A stretch of DNA of 64,000 bases from Pithys albifrons albifrons (Eukaryota; Chordata; Aves; Passeriformes; Thamnophilidae): the NCBI RefSeq assembly GCF_047495875.1, contig NC_092465.1, positions 8,109,160 to 8,173,159 on the forward strand, given 5' to 3'. The first letter of the stretch is position 1. The number at the start of each line of letters is the position of its first letter. The translations under genes and the position numbers were made by a program. This document shows positions 13,772-26,817 of this stretch, piece by piece. The notes under the pieces were generated by a model, which did no database searches, was not told where the DNA came from, and saw only the letters and a list, made by a program, of their open reading frames with translations.

Positions 13772-16700
13772 AGGGGGTATTTAACCAACAAAGCTATGAC
13801 AATTGTCTTGATCTGGTTTTTGGCAGGTTGTCATTCCCCTGGTGGTGCAGTAGTTTAGGGTTATTGCAGTAGAAACAAAAGGTAATTGGAGCTGTGGAGT
13901 GGATTTGTGAGAGCAGTGAAAAGGGGGTGTTTGCAAGTTTGTCTTTCTGCTCAACTATGACTGTAACTGCCTTTAGTAGATGATCACACTTCCACACTGT
14001 CCACCCAAAGCAAACATACTGACTTAAATACCTTTTAACTTCTGCTCTCTTGCCAAATGTGTGTATTGCTAAGGGTTGAAACAGCTTGCACATTCTTTAA
14101 GTGATGTTTTATTTTCTCCCATACCTTTCCCTAACCGGCTCTTGTTCTCTCTTGCTCTCTAGCTGGAAACCCCATGGAGGCTCTTCCATGGTTCTTTGAG
14201 ATGTGTTTACCTTCTGGTTATTTTTCCCTTGTTTTATTTTCTCATCAAATCCCTATTTCCCCCTACTACCTGTAACATCATCACTTGTTTGCTTCTGTAG
14301 CCTGAAGCTCTATTTACATTCTTGCAAGAGAAGACAGAATTGTCTTTCCCTTCCTAACACGCAGTCAATCTTTATCTTCTTCCCAGGTCTTTCACTTGAT
14401 CTTTTTTCTTCTCAGATCTTGATTTTTCTTACAGCTGCCAGAAGTTTTGTTCTTTATTGCCATGCTTATGGGTTCCTTTAAAATCGGCTTTTCTCAAGAA
14501 GTCTGTCTTTGCTCTGTTCTTTTGCTCTGCCTCTGTCCTCTGTGCAGTGTTACTGAAGGACCTGACCTGACTGCTCACATCTCTTCCCTCTGATCCCAGT
14601 GGGCATTCTGGAAACTGTGCAACCATCTTTTCTGGAGCTGGATGAGTCTGTATATAATTTGATGTATTCAGGGCAGTAGCTAAGCTAGGCACAGCCTGAC
14701 ATTAAAATGAAGGGGACATGGAAATGTGAAAATCTTGGAGCACATTTAAAAATGTGTCCTTGTGTATCCAAATGTCTGAGTCTTCATTTTGTGTTGTAAT
14801 GAATATGTATGTGATGGAAACAATACACAATGATTTTTATTAAAAAAAAAAATTCAATTACTACAAAAAAGTAAGGTCTGCTACCCAATCCATGGTAAAT
14901 ATCATAGAACACTCTTGTAAGGTTTCCTGGCTAAGGAAAAAGTCCATTTTAAAGTTATTAAAGTTCTATAATAAGCTAGCTTTCTAAACTCACCAATGAA
15001 AGTACAATATTCTATGGCTCAGTATAATAATTCAGTGAAATTAACCAACTAAGTGGTCAGTGAAGCAAATGATTAAAAAGCAGAAGATTGAAAAATGAAG
15101 ATTAAGAAGGGATAAAATTGCATTTTCTATTACTGTACATTTTGTAGGTCATAATTAAAGTCCACCACATAAAGACTAAAAACACCCTTTCAAATGTGCC
15201 AAATGTGAAGTATGTTGGGGTGGTTACATATCAAACTATGTATGTGTTGCTAACTTTAAAAGGCTTAAAACATTTACAAGAGGATTTGCAAACCAGGAAA
15301 CAGGGAATAAATTTTAGAAATGGTCTTAAGGATCTGTTCCAGCTTTCCTGCCTTTCTATTTTTTTTTCCTAAATAGCTTTAGCTGGATTATACAGGCACT
15401 GTGGGCTATAAGAATAACCAATATACTTGAGAGAACACTTTCTGGTTCTGATATGAATATTTAGGAAGATTATATTATTGGTTCACATTATCTCTTCCTT
15501 ATTCAGCATTGAGGAGTGATCCTTGTAAAACTGCTTATTGATTTGGGAGAGTTGCATCACATTGTTTTGTGCAGTGGGACAGTGTTACTATAAAATGAGG
15601 AGGCTGCAGAGTACTGATTGAGGCTATTTCTACTTTCTACCTTGCTTATGTCAGGGGTTATATCAGGATGTGTCCTGGCTGCCTTGTGGCCTTTTTCCTC
15701 CACCCTGGAAGTCTGGATCTGCTCAGTACATGTACTGGGAGGCATGAAGGGTGCCACAGTTTCAAAGGGCATTGTAGGCTGCATTTCCATGACAGGCAGC
15801 TTTAGTCTGGGTTCTTCTCTACCTTCTAAAAGGTTCTTTAGCCAATAGCACTGTGTGCAACATGGTGTAACACCAGCTAGGTTGCCTTTTCCTAATCTTA
15901 TCCCAACTACATGTATTCCCAGTGCCCTTAAGCTTTCGGGGTCTATTTCTTCCAAAGTCTTCATGGAAAACCTACCCATAAGCCTGGCAGTAATTTGCAG
16001 CTTTGGTGACTCCAGAGGTAATCTATTGTGATCAATTTTTTATTTGATAGGCTTCTATCTCTGGGATTGCTAATTGATTATCTTAGTCATTAAACAAATA
16101 TTTACAGTTAGATTCACAGACTATGTTAAGGCATCTGAAGCCTGTTCAGCCCTGATAGCTTCGAACTCTGCAGCATTGTTGGGTGTGCTTGTGTGACCTG
16201 AGCAGCTACTAAAGGGAAGGAAGAGACTGAGCTTAAGGGATCCTGTCAGAGTGGATGGCAGTGGAGATGTGTTTGGAAGGCAGCAGGAGCTGTAACTTGA
16301 CAGGCTGGGCTATTTAATTTAGAGCTTGGTGCTCTTAGATCTTGTTGTCACTCAGAAAATTCCTTTTGAGTTCCTGGTGCTGGTGGTGATAAGCAACAAT
16401 GTGAGACTCTCAGATAGACATCACTGTTATTTGCTGGCTGTGCTATGTGTTGACCTAATGCAAAGACACCGGTTTATCTCATTTTGATATTGCCTCCTCC
16501 TGTTGATACCTATGTCTGGATATTTGCCTTCATCCTATGGCTGGAATATTTTTAACTTTTTGTACTTGTCACCAAGAGAAAACTTTAACTCCGTGCATAA
16601 ATTAATGGCTTGGATTTTACCAGTGTCAGGCTTCCTCAATTTCTACTGGTGTCAGTGGAAATCATTTGAGTTTAACACAGCTGATTTTCAAGCCATTAAC

Positions 16701-16953
16701 TTTGAACATGTAAACAATTATCCTCAGACAATTGAGTGTAAATATAATGGCTTGAGTTCTCTAATACTGGTTCCATAACTAATTATGGACTATTAATCAA
16801 ATTTTTTGGCATTATTAATTTCTTTTAATTAATATTTACCAATATATCAGCAGTATAGGTATTGGATGGGAGTCTTTGAAAGTCTCACTGTATTCAGTTT
16901 TCATAATTAAGTGTGATTTTTGTGGTTACCTTTAATATCCCAACTTGGGGACC

Positions 16954-17055
16954 TCAATTGAATCTAATTATGTTTCAATTGAAAATAAGATACTCCACAG
17001 ACTGAAGCTGTAGATCAGAGCTCATTACTAAAGCAGCTCATTATTTTTAATGAGC
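16954..17055. promoter_or_regulatory. Candidate homeodomain-type site cluster
   Basis: Within about 100 bp lie two identical palindromes TCAATTGA (16954-16961 and 16975-16982, starts 21 bp apart, two helical turns), two direct copies of GCTCATTA (17020-17027 and 17036-17043) and one inverted copy TAATGAGC (17048-17055). The last two form the perfect inverted repeat GCTCATTATTTTTAATGAGC. ATTA/TAAT is the homeodomain core. The DNA from about 16740 is rich in further TAAT motifs. Enhancer function is inference. Confidence 0.35.
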
Positions 17056-17736
17056 CAACTTCATTATATCTGATTCTGCAGAGAACAAGACATAATTCTG
17101 TAGATGCAGAGGAGCTTGTTAAACTTTGGTAGCCAGCAGCATGCAACTAACCTGAACTGGGCAACAAAGACAAGTAGGGTTAAAGAAGCCACCTCTTAGA
17201 ATTCTAGCCCATCCTTGCAGGTGAGTCGGTCTGCAAAATAATTCTCTACTTCTTTTTCCATTAGTGTGAATTTTGTTAGACTGGAGTAGTTGTATATTCC
17301 TTTTGTAGTTATATATTTCACCTCTTAAGAGGCCTGTTTTAGGAAAGGAACTGCAAGGAAAATTCTACTCTAAAGGAGGAGGTAACCATTTTTCTGCCAA
17401 TCCTGGTGCTCGCTGGGAGTGCTACAGTAAGTGTTCTGTTCCCTAAAGCAGCATTTTTGTGTTGGGTCTCTGGATTAGCTTACAAAATGTAAAATTGTGT
17501 TTCCTGACAACTGCCTGGGGAGGGTACAAATTAACAAGATGCCTGAGGTAAACATGCTGATAATACAGCACAGTGCAGGTATTTTTGTGCCTCCTGTCAG
17601 GGAATTCCATGCTGTTCTGCTGCGCTGAATCTGTTGGGAATCCTCTGCGAAGGTGCTGGAGCTCTACACTGAGATGAGAGTCTGACTCTGCTCATGGATT
17701 TCTATCAATGCATTGTTTAAAAGGAACAGGTGGCTA

Positions 17737-17774
17737 ACTATATTCTCACTCTTATTAAAGAGTGAGGATATAGT
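17737..17774. repeat. Inverted repeat, 17-bp stem, 4-nt loop
   Basis: The left arm ACTATATTCTCACTCTT and the right arm AAGAGTGAGGATATAGT are separated by ATTA. They are complementary except for one T-G pair, which still pairs in RNA. Two more pairs follow beyond a single mismatch. The loop is too short for a usual microRNA precursor. Confidence 0.95.
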
Positions 17775-19956
17775 CAGAAAATGTGCTTACCTTCAAACCT
17801 GATCAACTTTTTGTCATCTTGGATGCATAATCTATTTAGTTCAGAATCTGCATTTCTCACTAAATTTATTAGGATGTTCTAGCTTATTTCTTAGTGTCCA
17901 GGGTCCTAAAAATGATGCTGTAACATCTCTGGCTTTCATGCTCCAATCCTACTGAGTGTTTTAATAAAAAGTTGGCTGGTGGAATGGATAATACACTTGG
18001 TAAATCTGGAGGTACTGTTGGGACTGAATTCACTTATTTTAGAAGGATCTCTTGAAAAATCAGAACCTTCATAAAACAGTGACATGCTCTAAAATCAGAA
18101 AGATGAGAACCAAGGTAAACACAATTGTATTCTCTATCTGGAAAGGTGGAGCTAAAGGCACAAATATAAGACAAGGAGAAATTGATAAGTGGCAGTAAAG
18201 TGAGACTTTATTAGGATGTTAGCAGGAAACAAACTAAATGTATATCAACAGTTTCATGATGATCAAGAACTGAGGCATGATACTGGACAGGTTCTTTGCA
18301 TAAATGGCAAAACTTCTCCATGTTTGAGTGGATGTTTTGTGTATTTTTCAATGAAATAGTAAGACTTGTGCCTCTCACTTCTGTTATCTCCTTTTTTATG
18401 TGTCATTTTAAGTTACTGGAATCTGTAACTGAAACAAAAACAGAAAAGGGATTTTCTTACTGCTATGAGTGTAGTATTTCTAAAACATTTGACTCATCCC
18501 CTTACCTCCATAGAGGATACAGCAAAATACAAAGCATTTCATATGCAATGCATTTAGAATTCTATTTTTCTCATTTTTAAGGATGATTTCTGTTGCAGGG
18601 GTGTTAGTGTGTAGGGCCTTCAAAAATCAGAGTTCATCTTGCAGTAGAGATAATTGCAACACTGAAACCTCTATGTTAAAGTTTTGTGAAGGGGAATGTA
18701 ACATTTGTCTGAGGTCTGGAGTACTCCTTAGTCACCTAGTTTAAGTCCCACCTAATCTAGCAAAATCCTGCTTTGGTGTCATTGAAGTTGATATAATTAT
18801 CACTGTAGTTATTATTATTTCTTGCCATCTGCAACTTTGAATTCCTTTTCACTGTCTTTTCATCTTGTGATATGATCTTTCTGTATATCTGATTTATTAT
18901 TTTCTCTCTATGAAATAGATCTTGCTAGAACATGTAATTTTCTATTTAAGTAATTTCTTCTCAAACTAAAGCTGAATGAACAGAATTTTCATTCTGTTGG
19001 AACGATTCTTTCAATTTTTTTTCCAAGTCAGAGCATGTCAGAACTCGAATTGATCAGAAGTGATGCTGTCTATTCAAGTCAGCAGCAATTATCAGTAGAC
19101 TCAAAAGATAACAGTATCTGCAGAACAAAGGCAGCTCATAACAAGCCTGAAATTACATTTAAAGGGTGTATTTCATGCACTGTTTTGATATGCTGTAAGA
19201 TGCAGTGAATACACATACTATCTCTGTGACAAGATCCCATAAGGTATAATGCCTGTTCTCTAGAATTCTTGGTATTTTGGGGTCAGTTCTCGAAAATCAA
19301 GCTATAAACCTGGAAAAATTGACTATTGAGCAACCAGTACAGAAATCTGCATAATGCATATACTTCTCAGAATCTGTAAATGTGATAAAACAGAAGTCAG
19401 GCCTAACAAAAGCTACTATTTTTGTCTATTTTTATCTCTTTAGTTTTGTGTGGAAACAAAAGTTGCATGAGTCTTGAGGAATGCTGTAAAACTATGTAAC
19501 AATAATTGGTAGTAATTAGGGTGGAGAATAGTTCACTGCTCCAAAACTGGAACTTCTTCTTCCTTGGTCCAGCCATCAGGTCTGTAGCAGGAGTGTTTTA
19601 GTCCTCACTAAAGTTCACAGAATCATAGACAGTTTAGATCTAGCAATTTTTAGGAAATATATATTCATTAATAATTAGCTATAACTGTGTGATGTTGGAT
19701 AGTTTGAATGGTGTGTGTGGGTTTGAAGACTGTGTAACTGTGTGAAAAAGTAGCTCTGAATATGGTCCCTCCTGAAACTTGAATATTCTTGGGCAAGAAT
19801 AGTTTAAATATTGTTAATGTAAACAGAGTGGAGTCTCTCTCCTTCTTCTGCTCCTCTTCCCTTCTCTCCACAACTACTGTAACTCATGACAAAGAGGACT
19901 GGGAAATAAACAAACAGAAACCAACATAAATTAGATGTAGCCAAGTGATTTATTTA

Positions 19957-20447
19957 ATAGAATCACAGAATCATAGAATGGATGGGGTTGGAAATGACCT
20001 CTAAGATCATCAAGTCCAACCTTTGGTCCAACTCCAGTCCCTTTACCAGATCATGACGCTCAGTGCCACAGCCAATCTCAGTTTAAAAACCTCCAGGGAT
20101 GGGCAATCCACCCCCTCTCTGGGCAGTCCATTCCAATGCCTGAGCACTCTCTCTGGAAAGAATTTTTTCTGATCTGCAAGTTAAATTTCCCCTGGCAGAG
20201 CTTGAGCCCATCATGCCCCCTTGTCCTATTGCTGAGTGCCTGGGAGAAGAGATCAACCCCCACCTGGCTAGAACTTCTCTTCAGGTAGTTCTAGACAGTG
20301 ATGAGGTCACCTCTGAGCCTCCTCTTCTCCAGGCTAAACACCCCCAGCTCCCTCAGCCTCTCCCCCACAGGACTTGTGCTCCAGTCCCTTCACCAGCCTT
20401 GTTGCTCTTCTCTGGATCCGCTCCAGCACCTCAGTATCTTTCCTGAA
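19957..20447 (-). mobile_element. CR1 LINE, 5'-truncated 3' end
   Basis: On the plus strand it starts with the reverse complement of a CR1 tail (AGAATCACAGAATCATAGAATGG), then GGGGTTGGAAATGACCTC, and continues through the typical 3' region and end of ORF2 to CTCCAGCACCTCAGTATC. It then stops at about 20447, where family members normally continue, which is the usual 5' truncation of CR1. It is the same subfamily as 32396-32794 but keeps about 100 bp more. Short open frames across it are remnants or chance. Age looks moderate: it is easily recognised but carries many substitutions. Confidence 0.92.
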
Positions 20448-22373
20448 GTTGTTCACACTTACCAGCATGGAGTGCCCTCAGCAGATGAGGGACTGACTTT
20501 CTGCATAAATGAAGTCTGAGCTGGAAAAGTGTGGAAAATCTTTCTAGGGTTTCCCTCTAGACAATCTGATTTCATTTTTTTTACTCCAGAATTATGCTAA
20601 AGCTATTTCTCATTTCCTAACTCAGAATGAAAACATGTCAAAAGCTCAATGATTTTTTTTTGTGAAATAGAATTCTTGGTTTCTGGCCAAGCCTCTGTAG
20701 ATATATGTGGCAATCACTTAAATAAGTCCTGACCCAGAGAAGCCTTTAAGGGCATGTGTAATACTACCTGAGTAATCTCACTGATTTAAATGGGGCAGTC
20801 TTAAAGTATGGATATGTAACTACTCCTTGCAGTTAGACTAATTCAGGGAATCTAGACCCATACCAGCAGTAATCAGAAATCTGCTGTATGAGCAGTAATT
20901 AGAGCCTTCTCAGCTGATACCTCATGAGATGTTGGATATAACCCAAATCTATTCCCATGTGAATTTCAGTATTTCTATAGCATCAGGTTTACCAGCATGC
21001 TTCTAAAAATTTGTGTCTTCAGCACAGAAATTTTGTGCACACTGAAAGGACTGTCTAGGAGGAAAAAAGTTTTCTAAAATTTAAAATCTCCAGCCTTAAA
21101 CTACTAAATGTGTCCTTTATTTTAAAAATAGGAATGCATCAGCTTCTGAAACTCTAAAGTGGGATTCTTTGAGTTCCTTCAGGTCATGAGTTTTTCAATG
21201 GGGAATGAGCAGCATGTTCTGAGAAGCAGTACCTGTTTTTGAAAGCTCTGAAACTACCACCAGAATAAATAATCACCCATAGAAACATGAGTGGCAGAAT
21301 TTGATTAGCTAATCTGCCTCTTTAAATTGATTGCTGAAGCATTTTTGCTGCTATTCATTGCAACTTTTGGTCACATAACTTTCTGAATAGATATGAACTT
21401 TAAAAGCAAATGGGACATTACTGTCAATATTGCACTTCAAGCTTGAAGAGATTATTTAACCAGTCCATTTACCTAAAGAAAGTGTCTTTTGGATTTGATA
21501 TCTGTAAGAAATTAGTCATTTAATAACAATTAGCCTGGCAAATAACTACTGGGATATTAAAAAAATAAATATATATACATGCATAATAAATATGCATTTA
21601 TTTGTAGGTATACACATAGTCATATTTCAATTCATGCAACTATCACTAAATACTAAACTGAACATGTTTTTTGTTCTTCAGGAAAAATAATTGTAATAGT
21701 TGTGGTGTTAACAAGACGTGGCCTTGTTGCCTTTTTTATTTCTGCTGAACTCATTAAAATGAGATTACCAGCCTGACAAGGATGTTTAGTTCTAATATAA
21801 TATTACAGAGGGAAAAATAATGGCTAAGTTACTCTAATGATATACTGTGTCCTACTATTCATCTTCCTGTTTGATTCCCTGCGTTGCAAACATTTCAGGC
21901 TGATGACTGTAATTATTTGCTTTTACAGTGCCTGAAACAATAGAGCATGGTTCTCCAAAACTTACAGAAAAAATAATAATTTACAATTCAAAACTATGAC
22001 TCTCTTTGTGGGTCTGTCATTTCAAACTTGCATCTAGTTGTTTTTCATCTCTATTTGCACTTTGGCATTAGGACTAATATCAGTATTTCTGCTTTGAGGG
22101 TCAGGATGAGTCCTATTCCTGAAATAATTGAAGAGCAGCAGATTAGAAATGAGGCTTTCCCTGTACACGTTACAGGTTTTGCTTCTGTATTGGAGCAATT
22201 TGTAAAACCTACTATTTGGGACCTAATGTTTGTCAGGGTCCTTGTTTTCTCAGCCCTGCCTTTAAGCTATGGTCAGTTTGTGCAGGCAAGGTGTGTGCTC
22301 CCTTCTTCCCACCACCACCACCCCTTGTGCAGCAGAAAGGTCTCCTTGGCTGAGAACAGGACCATGCTTGGAG

Positions 22374-22440
22374 GAAAAAAAACCAACACACCACAACCAA
22401 AAACCCCAGAAAACAAACAAACAACAAACCCCAGGAGAAA
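22374..22440. repeat. A/C-rich low-complexity tract
   Basis: A8 followed by CCAACACACCACAACC and ACAAACAAACAACAAACCCC. A plus-strand frame of 168 codons (22028-22534) runs through it but has no recognisable domain and is taken as chance. Confidence 0.75.
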
Positions 22441-25400
22441 CTCCTTCCTCTTGGGAATGACCGGGACTGACTTTGAGCCCTCTTGGATCCTTGAGGAGAT
22501 GCAGGAGAGCAGTTACCGACATCCACATATTTGATGCCGGGAAAGGGCTGTGATCTGTTCTAAGCTGGTTCCACTCCTGACACTCTGAGCTGATCTAGCA
22601 GCTGCACCATCATCTTCTCTGCCTCCCAAAGGAGGCCATGTTTTTATTGGTACATGGACAGTCCTGACTCAGTGCCCTCTGAAGAGAGTATTTCCCTCTT
22701 GGAGCTGAGCCAGCCATCACTGTCAAGTGCTGGGAGCAGTAGCATGGAGGGTTCACTCCAATTGCTGCATTTTATTTTTTACTCTCCCTTTGAGAATCTC
22801 ATTGAACTCTGTAATCCTTTCAAATAAGTGTGACATTCCCTGAGGTAATATCTGTGCTCACATATGTAACTCACCTGTTATGATGTGGAATTTAGGAACA
22901 TTTCAGCTGTCTTTAAGGTAGTTAGATCTGGTTGTGGCTTCAGGAGATGAAACTTTTAACAGTATGAGGTGTAGACTCAGCTAGGACATCATCTCAGCTG
23001 CTCAAGGGTGCTGGAGGTGCAGGGAGTTGTGTTCTGGGATGGAGAGCTGAGAGCCAGGCTTCAGGATGAGGGATAAAATGGCAGTAGGGAGGGGATGGAT
23101 GGAGAGAACTGGAGATTCAGACTTAGAGCCCTTGTCTCACACAGAGCTCCTTCATGGCACCTCATGTCCCTGGAAGGGAGGAGCACCTTCAGCCCAGGTC
23201 TCTGGGTCCTTTTGCTGCCCTTGGCAATCCACAGATCCAGGCATCTGCCCATTTTGTGAACAGAGGCAACAGCAACCCTCAATAACAAAAAAACTGTGGG
23301 TTGTATAAAGCCTAATTTTCAAATTTAATTTTTTAGGAGTTCTGAGTAAATCAAAAGGTATTATCAAGACATTCTCTAGTGGAGAAATGTTTAGTTCATA
23401 CTTTTATGGATTATATTGCAAACATGAACACCAAAAAAACCCCCAAACACCAAGCCCTTTCTGGGATGAGAGCAGCAGTAATTAGTGTTGTTGTTCTTGT
23501 AGACTGACAATAACATACTGGCTGCTTTATTTTCTCTGTAATACGTAATGAGTATTCCATTTGGATTATAAAACAACACGATGAATGAATTGGACTGTAT
23601 TGATTAAACTTCTGTACCACTCAGTAATCATTTTGTTTCTCAAGCTTTTATGCCTTCAGAGTGGGAATTAAAAAATGGTTTAATTAGGACATGGGGAACT
23701 ATCCCCTTTGTCAGCATCTGCTAACAATAAAGATAAAAGACCTAAAGCAGCAAGGCCCAATGACTTGTTAAAGAAAGTGGGAAGTCATGAAAGATGGTGG
23801 TGTTTGTTTATTTATCAGACTCTGATTATTTTTAATCTGGTTTTCTTTTTTCCTTGTTTTATATTTTTCTCATTTAGTTATAGCATAATTTACTTAAACA
23901 ATTTACTATTTTTCAATGATTAGCCATTTTTTTAAAGATTTGTAATTAAATTGTTAGTATTTCATTGGAACAAAAATAGAACATCTAGTAATGAAGAACT
24001 AAATAAACTAGTTCAAAACTAAGAATCTTTTATCAGTAATCACCATGACTAGCCTTTTTCTAATCTTTGTATTTCTTCTACAAGTTAAAAAGCAAACCAA
24101 AGCAGAATTGAATCCTTTAAAAGTTAATGGGATGTCAACAGTGATGTGTCCTTTCTAGTACTGAATGTTGGTTTTTCTGTAGAGCTGTTCACTATCAAAA
24201 CCATGTTTCTATCTAACTGAATTCCAGCAGTGTTCATTAAAGGCCTGAAATAATTTAATTGTTTTAGTTTTGTATGTTGTGGTAATTTTGTGTCCTGGAA
24301 AACAGGAAATACTTTTCAGTGTCCATCCTAATGATCTGCATGTGGAGGGAGACTGGATTTGCCCTGTGCACGATTCTGCATTTCTGCAGCACCTGGAATT
24401 CAAATTCAAGAGAGATTCAGAGCTTTTATCTTGGAATCTGCATATTTTAAAATACATTAACTTGGAGCTGATGAAAAAAAAAAACAGCAGTGAAATTTTT
24501 GTCTACCATGGGAGTACTCACCCTCTGTAGAATCTTTTGAAGGTCTTTTGAAGACCTTTTGTTAGAGCTGAAAGTCACCCTAGCAGAGGAAGAGCTGTGA
24601 AGTAGAGCATCTGACTTTGGCGAGGAAAAGTCACCTACGGACAAAAATGAGTAGCAGGTTGTTTACTTTTCTCCATAATAGAATTTAGGAATATTTAATA
24701 CCTTCATTCTGCCTTTTTGTTTTTTGTTTGAAACTATGTTGGTTTTCTGTGGTTTGAGTTCCTTCTGGTCTGTGATAGCACTGGAGATTTTTCTTTAAAA
24801 ATCCCAGCAGCTTAACACAAAACTCCCACAAGAATTCTCAAATTGAATTGCAACTGATTAAAAAAACAAAACAACAAACCAAAAATCCTACAATAAATTG
24901 AGAAGTGTATGACTGAAATATGGCTTTCTCAAGGTTTATAAGCATGCTGAGTACAATAGGTGGGAATTAAGCCTCAATGCGCAGAGCAGGAGGGGAATGG
25001 AGGTTCAGCCAGAGTTTGTTTGGTGTTGCGCATTTTCGGAGCCAGTTCCTGCTCCCAGGAGCTCTCAGCACTGTGGTCACTGCAGCCAGGCCAACCAGGC
25101 AGGGCTGCAGCTCCACAGACAGGGAAAGGAGAGGAACAGCTTGGCTTTAACAAAGATTAAACCTAGATTAGATCTGCTTTACTCCAGGAGGATACTTGTC
25201 TTCAATTCTGGGTGCTGGGGGATGGTTGGAATGACAAGAGAGGAATGTGTGGTCAAGTAAGACATTTAAGATGAAGCAATGGTGATTTTTGGTGGACTTT
25301 GTTGAACACCCTGGGACAGGGATGGCAGAGTATGTTACCTAGCAACTGCTGGAAGGTTATTCACTCTTTGGTACCCATCCTTTCTGTCTCCTTAATAAAG

Positions 25401-25683
25401 TGAGTTCAGAAGCTGAATTTCTACAGAGAAAAGCTTGGGAAGGTTTCAGCTATTTGTGGTGTAACATTTTTTAGAGGCTGTAATTAAAATGTTAGTAAAT
25501 AAAAATTAAAATAGACCTGAAATGTTATAGTTCATATTTAAACTACTGTAATTATATAAGGTCCTTGAGTAGGTTGTTTATAACTGTTTTAGTGTTTGTG
25601 TGTGGGTTTTTTATAATGTAGTTGATATGTCTATCACCAGCTATAGCAGTCCTGCATTTCTAAAGTGTGAATTTCTGTAACAG

Positions 25684-25728
25684 ATCACATGCATGTGATG
25701 AGTCATTTACTGACCACCTGCACATGTG
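25684..25728. promoter_or_regulatory. Perfect 16-bp palindrome in an E-box/AP-1-like cluster
   Basis: ATCACATGCATGTGAT (25684-25699) is a perfect palindrome made of overlapping CACATG and CATGTG E-boxes. TGAGTCAT, an AP-1-like site, follows at 25699-25706, then CACCTG and CACATGTG within the next 25 bp. Such density in AT-rich unique DNA suggests a regulatory element, but this is inference from motifs only. Confidence 0.35.
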
Positions 25729-26083
25729 AACCTTTTGAAGATCAGAATTTTTTTTAAATGAATAAAAAGTGTAGAATACAACAGTTCCATATTGTTGATC
25801 AGACTCCCAGCAGGAGTCAAAATTCTGCAGCCAAGAGCAACAATTGTTGCTCCAGTTAAATCTGATTAAATCGTAGCACTTAAACCAGTTGAAGATGTAG
25901 CTGGTTATGTGGCATTACTGGGTAGCAGAACCGTTGAGATGAAAACTTGTTTTAGGTGTTGTGGTTTTAACAGGTTGCTGTGTAAGGTTCTGTGAAATGT
26001 GCAGAAAGATGGAGGGTGTTTAGGAGGCAGTAGAGAATAACAGATCAGATGCAATTATGATTATTCTAAACCAAAATAAAGAC

Positions 26084-26115
26084 ACTTACTTACTTACTTA
26101 ACTTACTTAACTTAC
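26084..26115. repeat. (ACTT)n microsatellite
   Basis: ACTTACTTACTTACTTAACT and onward: tetranucleotide repeats interrupted by two single-base insertions (TTAA). It is short and likely length-variable. Confidence 0.9.
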
Positions 26116-26799
26116 CACTACTCTACCTTTCATTACCTTGTCTGCATAGCAGTCAATGTCTTTGTTAGGGTGTTTTTGGATATATGGTATATTTTTCAGT
26201 ATTCCAATTGCTATGTGCATTTTTTAACTGCATGAAACATATTTGCAAAGATGCACCAGGCAGGGAAATCCAGTGATTCCCCTGACAACAACAGGGGAAG
26301 GAATTCAACTGTCCAGTAGATAGATGTATATTCTTATATGTTGATGTGTAAAAGTGAAATGAGGGTGTTGTACACAAACGAAAAACACAATTTTTTTTCC
26401 CTAGTAGCACAGAGTTGCAGGCAGTGTGTCTTAGCCTTTAGAGCTGTTGCTTTGTGAACCCCAATTCTTTTAAAAGTTCCCATGAAAACTTAGATGCAAA
26501 AAGTTAAATGATTTCTCTTGCCCTAAACTTTTATTTTTGCCTTTCTTACTTTTATTTATATTTGATCAACATCTTGAGGCTTTCCTTAGGTGAGCAGGCA
26601 TTTAATAATAGTGGGTTTTATTATGCAAAAGCAAAGATTGGCTGAAAAATGGGATGAAAGCTCCAAAGAATAATAGAATACGATGTGCTATAGCTGCATA
26701 GACAACTTTAAATTGCATCAGCAGATTGTAATGTTGTTACTGTCTCTATAGCTGAATATTAACTTTGATTTTGATTGTGCAAGCTAATATTTTGTTACA

Positions 26800-26817
26800 A
26801 TTTCTCATATGAGAAAT
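26800..26817. repeat. Perfect 18-bp palindrome
   Basis: ATTTCTCATATGAGAAAT is self-complementary over 18 bases with a central CATATG. It lies in unique AT-rich sequence and is not part of a recognised repeat. Confidence 0.97.

Larger units (their letters stand above)
11431..19956. other. Unique DNA around the 5S pseudogene
   Basis: Contains the 5S pseudogene, the homeodomain-like cluster and the hairpin listed above. A minus frame at 15557-15979 (140 codons) is open but has no recognised domain. The rest is AT-rich with no repeat or gene seen, apart from a short CR1-tail-like ACAGAATCATAGAC at 19617-19630. Confidence 0.6.

Noticed and set aside
15557..15979. 140-codon minus-strand open frame with mixed composition
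   Set aside because: No recognisable family, no splice signals or ribosome context that stand out. Could be chance in a 64-kb window.
19617..19630. CR1-tail-like ACAGAATCATAGAC
   Set aside because: Too short and without any CR1 body next to it to call an element.
22028..22534. 168-codon plus-strand frame
   Set aside because: Runs through an A/C low-complexity tract that lacks stops. No domain.
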